From positions 1-45,201 of the forward strand of contig JADGOO010000088.1 in assembly GCA_017882905.1 (NCBI GenBank): 45,201 nt of DNA, written 5' to 3'. The notes beneath the pieces are model-generated. The model did not search any database, was not told where the DNA came from, and saw nothing but the letters and a program-made list of their open reading frames with translations. Below, piece by piece: positions 41,564 to 45,201 of the stretch; the stretch's first letter is position 1, and each line of letters starts with the position of its first letter. Source of the DNA: Acidimicrobiia bacterium. GTDB taxonomy: Bacteria > Actinomycetota > Acidimicrobiia > IMCC26256 > PALSA-610. The position numbers were made by a program, and so were the translations under genes.

Positions 41564-42010
41564 ATGGCATACGCATGGGAGATCGTCGAGCACTCCGAGG
41601 CGCCGCCCGAGCGTGTGTGGGCTTTCCTCGCCGACGCACGCGGCTGGGCGCGGTGGGCCCGGTTCGCGAGCTCGACCCTCGATCGCGAGGGCACGCCCGC
41701 GCCCGACGGTGTCGGGGCGCAGCGCGTGTTCGGCACCGGACCGTTCAAGAGCCACGAGGAGGTGGTGGTCTTCGATCCGCCCGGCCACTTCGCGTACGAG
41801 CTGCGCAAGGGCATGCCGATCAAGGGCTACCGCGCCGACGTGACGCTGGTGCCCGACGGTCAGGGAACGCGCATCACCTGGGCGTCGAGCTTCGAGCGCG
41901 CGAGCGTCCCCGGAACGGGCGCGTTCTACCAATGGTTCCTGCGCACGTTCATCAAGGACACTGCCAAGCGACTCGCGCGCGCGGCCGCGGCCGAGGTCGA
42001 CGAGCCGTGA
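41564..42010 (+). CDS. SRPBCC family protein
   Basis: A 148-aa helix-grip protein: VEHSEAPPERVWAFLADARG start, WARFASSTLDREGTPAPDG loop, FDPPGHFAYELRKGMPIKGY middle and a C-terminal helix FIKDTAKRLARAAAAE. It probably binds a hydrophobic small molecule. Its stop overlaps the next gene's GTG (GTGA at 42007-42010), so both are co-translated. The second SRPBCC protein in the window (13384) is a different subgroup. Confidence 0.82.
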   Translation: MAYAWEIVEHSEAPPERVWAFLADARGWARWARFASSTLDREGTPAPDGVGAQRVFGTGPFKSHEEVVVFDPPGHFAYELRKGMPIKGYRADVTLVPDGQGTRITWASSFERASVPGTGAFYQWFLRTFIKDTAKRLARAAAAEVDEP

Positions 42011-43305
42011 GCGAGATGCTCGAGCGGTCGGCGCGCATCATCGACGGCCGCGAGCGGCTCGCCATGAACGGTCTGTACGGCGCGTCGGGCACACCCGCGG
42101 CCGAGGTCGGCGACGGCGTCGCGCTCGTCGAGGCGTTCTCCAACGTGGTGGCGTTCCGCACCGATGCCGGGCTGGCGCTCTTCGACGTGTCGCACGAGCT
42201 GTTCGCGCCCGACGCTCGGGCCCGCCTGCGCGGCTGGTGCGACGATCGCGTCGACACGGTCGTGTACACACACGGTCACGTGGATCATGTGACCGGTGCC
42301 GGCGTGTTCGACGCCGAGGCAACGGAGCGCAAGAGCGGAGCGATCCGCTTCGTCGCGCACGAGGCAGTTCCCGATCGCTTCGACCGGTACGTGCTCACCA
42401 ACGGCTACAACGGCGTGATCAACATGCGCCAGTTCCGCCTGCCGGAGCCGCGCTTCCCGAGCGAGTTCCGGCGTCCCGACGACGTGTACCGCGACCAGCT
42501 CACCCTCGACGTCGGCGGCACCGAGCTCGCACTGCACCACGCGCGCGGCGAGACCGACGACCACACGTGGGCGTGGGTGCCGCAGCACCGCGCGATCTGC
42601 GTCGGCGACCTGTTCATCTGGCAGTTCCCGAACGCCGGCAACCCGCAGAAGGTGCAGCGCTACGCGTGGGATTGGGCGGTCGCGCTGCGTGCGATGGCTG
42701 CGCTCGAACCCGAGCTGCTGCTGCCCGCCCATGGCGCTGCAGTCGGTGGCGCCGCGCTCGTCCAGACCGTGCTGATCGACACCGCGCGTGCACTCGAATC
42801 GCTCCACGAGCAGGTGCTGGCCTTGATGAACGCGGGCGCCCGTCTCGACGACGTGGTGCACACCGTTCGACTGCCCGACGACCTCGCCGCCAAGCCGTAC
42901 CTGCAACCCACCTACGACGAGCCCGAGTTCGTGGTGCGCAACATCTGGCGTCTCTACGGCGGCTGGTACGACGGCAACCCGGCGCACCTCAAGCCGGCGC
43001 CCGAGACCACCGTCGCCGCCGAGCTCGCGCAGCTCGCCGGCGGCGCGACCCGTCTCGCGGCGCGCGCCGAGGAGGTGGCAAGCGATGGTGACCTGCGAGT
43101 TGCCTGTGAGCTCGTCGAGATGGCCGCGCAAGCCGCGCCCGACAGCCCGGGCGTGCATGCGATCCGAGCCGCGATCTACGAAGCGCGCCGCGACGCCGAG
43201 CGTTCGTTCATGGCAACCGGCATCTATCGCAGCGCGGCGATGGATTCCCGCGACCGCGTCGATCAGCTCGGCACACCCGACGCCCAAGCTGACGCCACGA
43301 GCTGA
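42007..43305 (+). CDS. MBL-fold hydrolase, alkyl-sulfatase-like
   Basis: A 432-aa metallo-beta-lactamase-fold enzyme. THGHVDH (88-94) binds two metal ions; HHARGETDDHTWAWVP and ICVGDLFIW (about 175-205) supply the other ligands, and LLLPAHG the last His. Residues ~290-430 contain the YGGWYDGNPAHLKP motif, found in the dimerisation part of SdsA1/BDS1-type alkyl sulfatases, followed by an Ala-rich helical region. A sulfatase acting on long-chain sulfate esters is the best guess. GTG 42007 overlaps the preceding stop. Confidence 0.88.
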   Translation: MSEMLERSARIIDGRERLAMNGLYGASGTPAAEVGDGVALVEAFSNVVAFRTDAGLALFDVSHELFAPDARARLRGWCDDRVDTVVYTHGHVDHVTGAGVFDAEATERKSGAIRFVAHEAVPDRFDRYVLTNGYNGVINMRQFRLPEPRFPSEFRRPDDVYRDQLTLDVGGTELALHHARGETDDHTWAWVPQHRAICVGDLFIWQFPNAGNPQKVQRYAWDWAVALRAMAALEPELLLPAHGAAVGGAALVQTVLIDTARALESLHEQVLALMNAGARLDDVVHTVRLPDDLAAKPYLQPTYDEPEFVVRNIWRLYGGWYDGNPAHLKPAPETTVAAELAQLAGGATRLAARAEEVASDGDLRVACELVEMAAQAAPDSPGVHAIRAAIYEARRDAERSFMATGIYRSAAMDSRDRVDQLGTPDAQADATS

Positions 43306-43354
43306 CGGCTCGCGGCCAACGCCGCGGAACGTGCTTCATCGGCCTGGCGTCGCG

Positions 43355-43360
43355 TAGGTT
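43355..43360 (+). promoter_or_regulatory. -10 element of a probably leaderless promoter (oxidoreductase)
   Basis: TAGGTT ends 8 nt before ATG 43369. The same hexamer precedes the gene at 13384. Confidence 0.35.
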
Positions 43361-43368
43361 CGCCGTTC

Positions 43369-44511
43369 ATGGATCGCGTTCGTCTCGGCATCATCGGCAC
43401 CGGCAACATCGCGCAGCTCAACGTGGCCGGGTATCTCGAACACCCGCAATGCGACGTGGTCGCGGTGTGCGACAGTCGCCACGAGGTGGGCCAGGCGTTC
43501 GCCGACCGCTATGGCATCCCGCGCGTCTACACCGACATCGCCGACCTGCTCGCCGACGGCGAGATCGACGCCGTCGAGGTGCTCACTCCCACGATGCTGC
43601 ACAAGCAGCACGTGCTCGCGGCAATTGCGGCGGGCAAGCATGTGAGCTGCCAGAAGCCGATCGCGAACACCGTTGCCGACGGCCTGGAGATGACCGAGGC
43701 GGCACGCGCCGCGGGCGTCTTGTTTCGCGTCAGCGAGTGCTGCTTTGGCTACCCGCCGCTCGTCAAGGCCAAGGAGCTGATCGCGAGCGGCGCGATCGGT
43801 CATCCCACGATGTGTCGCATCAAGACCGTCGTGGCCAACACCGACACGGAGTTCCAGAACAACCTCGACCCGTCGGGTTACGTGTGGCGCTTCAACGCGC
43901 AGAGCCCCGGTGGGCATCTCTTCGACGACATGATCCACAAGTACGGCGCCGCGCTCTGGCTCTTCGACCAGGACGTGAACAGCGTGCAGGCGATCGTGCG
44001 TCAGGGCCCCGCCTTCTTCGAGGCACCGATGGCGGCGATCTGGGAGTACGAGCGCAACAGCCTCCTCGGGATGATGGAGGTCACCTACGCGCCGCGCATG
44101 AACATCCGCAGCAGCTTCTACGGCGCCGACGAGTTCTTCGAGATCCAGGGCACCGACGGCTTCATCTGGGTGACGCGCTGCACGGGCGAGATGCTCGACC
44201 TCGCGCCCGTGATCATCTACCACCCCGACGGGACGACCACGTCGTACGGCAACCTCGACGCCGATTGGCTGACCGGCTTCAAGAACATGTCGAAGGCGTT
44301 CGTGGATGCGCTGCTGGAGGAGCGCGCCGACTGCGAGATGTCGGGCGAGCTGGCCGTGAAGGCATTGCAGCTCTGCTTCGCCGTGTACCAGGCGAGTACC
44401 GAGCGCCGGCCCGTGGATCCTGCGAGCATCTCGCAGAGCGTGTCGCCGCCGTGGTGGCCGCCCGACCTGTCGACCTACTTCACCGACATGGAGGAGTACG
44501 GCACTCGCTGA
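43369..44511 (+). CDS. Gfo/Idh/MocA-family oxidoreductase
   Basis: A 380-aa NAD(P)-dependent dehydrogenase acting on sugars or cyclitols. Rossmann motif GIIGTGNIAQ (8-16), VAVCDSRHE, EVLTPTMLHKQH and CQKPIAN (residues 94-100; most relatives have EKP, here QKP). The second half has GHLFDDMIHKYGAALWLF, with a His and Asp that likely form the active site, and FYGADEFFEIQGTDGFIWV. The substrate is unknown. ATG 43369. Confidence 0.92.
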   Translation: MDRVRLGIIGTGNIAQLNVAGYLEHPQCDVVAVCDSRHEVGQAFADRYGIPRVYTDIADLLADGEIDAVEVLTPTMLHKQHVLAAIAAGKHVSCQKPIANTVADGLEMTEAARAAGVLFRVSECCFGYPPLVKAKELIASGAIGHPTMCRIKTVVANTDTEFQNNLDPSGYVWRFNAQSPGGHLFDDMIHKYGAALWLFDQDVNSVQAIVRQGPAFFEAPMAAIWEYERNSLLGMMEVTYAPRMNIRSSFYGADEFFEIQGTDGFIWVTRCTGEMLDLAPVIIYHPDGTTTSYGNLDADWLTGFKNMSKAFVDALLEERADCEMSGELAVKALQLCFAVYQASTERRPVDPASISQSVSPPWWPPDLSTYFTDMEEYGTR

Positions 44512-44523
44512 GCGCGGCCGGCG

Positions 44524-45201
44524 TCACTCGTCGGCTTTGGCGTCGGTCTCGGTCTCGTCGTCCGTCGCGCCCTCGGCTTCGGCGACGGAGTCGCTCATCG
44601 GGCGCGCGTTGCGAAACGCTCGCGAGAGCAACGGCGTGTCGGCGTCGAGCACGCCGTCGAGATCGTCGTTCGAAGCCAGGCGAGGCAGCCACGACGGTTG
44701 CTCGTGCGCGGGAGAGGTCGGCGCGACGGGGGCTGCCTCGGGGTCGTCGACCGACGGCGCTGCCGCTAGATCCGCGGTGACGGGTCCGGCCGCGGAGGGG
44801 GCGCTCGGTGCGGGCGACGCCGGTGCGGCGTACTGCTCGACGGCGAAGTCGTCGAGGCGCTCCGACTCGTCGAACTCGGAATCGTCCGATCCGTCGGCCG
44901 GATCGAAGAGCGACGGCACCTCGCTCCAGCGCTTGCGGCGCTTGCGGCGCTGCGGCAGCAGATCGTCGCCGCGCGCCGGCCCGGGCTGGACGGGTGCCTC
45001 GGGGATACCGGGTCCGGCCGTCGCGCCGGGGATCAGCGCCGTGGCCGTGAGCCGCGCGAGGTGGGGCGTGACCGGGCGGGTCGCCACCGGTGCGACGACA
45101 GGCGCCGGCTCGACCGGGGCGGCGTGTATCGGTGAGGCATCGATCACGGTGGCGCTCGGGCCGACGTCGGGCGTGATCGAGGTGCCCGGCGCGTCGGCTC
45201 C
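44524..45201 (-). CDS. C-terminal part of a disordered acidic/proline-rich protein
   Basis: The open frame runs off the right edge, so at least 225 residues are the end of a longer protein. It is rich in Ala, Pro, Asp and Glu, e.g. APVEPAPVVAPVATRPVTP, with one basic patch QRRKRRKRW (likely membrane-proximal or nucleic-acid contact) and an acidic tail GATDDETETDAKADE. No domain is recognised. GTG 45147 is in-frame but probably internal. Confidence 0.6.
   Translation of the reverse strand, partial: GADAPGTSITPDVGPSATVIDASPIHAAPVEPAPVVAPVATRPVTPHLARLTATALIPGATAGPGIPEAPVQPGPARGDDLLPQRRKRRKRWSEVPSLFDPADGSDDSEFDESERLDDFAVEQYAAPASPAPSAPSAAGPVTADLAAAPSVDDPEAAPVAPTSPAHEQPSWLPRLASNDDLDGVLDADTPLLSRAFRNARPMSDSVAEAEGATDDETETDAKADE

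Overview
The window is very GC-rich DNA of an actinobacterium, most likely a member of the Acidimicrobiia or a related deep lineage. The evidence is the order ino1 - DUF5318 - rpsF - ssb - rpsR - rplI - dnaB (as around Rv0046c-Rv0058 in Mycobacterium), an actinobacterial NucS mismatch endonuclease, GTG starts, GTGA/ATGA gene overlaps and many near-leaderless TAnnnT promoters. Gene functions are assigned from recognisable motifs, not from a database search.

Layout. 1-8502: core housekeeping block with an ino1 fragment, DUF5318, a small zinc-ribbon protein, panB, the rpsF-ssb-rpsR-rplI operon, dnaB behind DnaA-box-like sites, then a thiolase-fold/DUF35 pair and an EamA permease. 8594-13893: nucS, two small membrane-associated proteins, a sigma-region-4-like protein, an 893-aa LuxR-family ATPase and an SRPBCC protein. 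13991-25475: a cell-surface glycan region. On the minus strand four tightly packed genes encode a GT2 synthase fused to a GH26-like domain, a GT39-type transferase, a 1460-aa secreted propeller/lectin protein and a secreted GH26-like hydrolase; a GT-C-like membrane protein converges on them. 25782-28074: tRNA-Arg(ACG) abutted by an integrase relic and a foreign-looking lipoprotein gene, which reads as an old integration scar. 28075-33001: a GNAT enzyme, an HTH/ClpN-domain regulator with a pair of identical-architecture operators, and the circularly permuted ATP-grasp / alpha-E / transglutaminase trio. 33132-35417: a secreted beta-helix protein. 35445-37401: a TauD-type dioxygenase and a phosphotransferase. 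37449-40340: two tiny ORFs with strong ribosome sites and a type II restriction-modification pair. 40405-45201: a zinc alcohol dehydrogenase, SRPBCC protein, MBL-fold hydrolase, Gfo/Idh/MocA oxidoreductase and the end of a disordered acidic protein.

How the parts work together. The first block makes ribosomal, replication and cofactor (pantothenate, inositol) functions. The surface block looks like one machine: a membrane synthase polymerises and exports a beta-glycan, its own extracellular GH26-like domain has lost the acid/base glutamate (Gln735) and may bind or guide the chain, the separate GH26 with both glutamates may trim it, and the lectin protein may hold it at the surface. The most testable new proposals are this GT2-pseudo-GH26/GH26 pair, the GTCAA-N7-TTGAC autoregulatory circuit of the ClpN-domain regulator, and the recurrent leaderless promoter signature.
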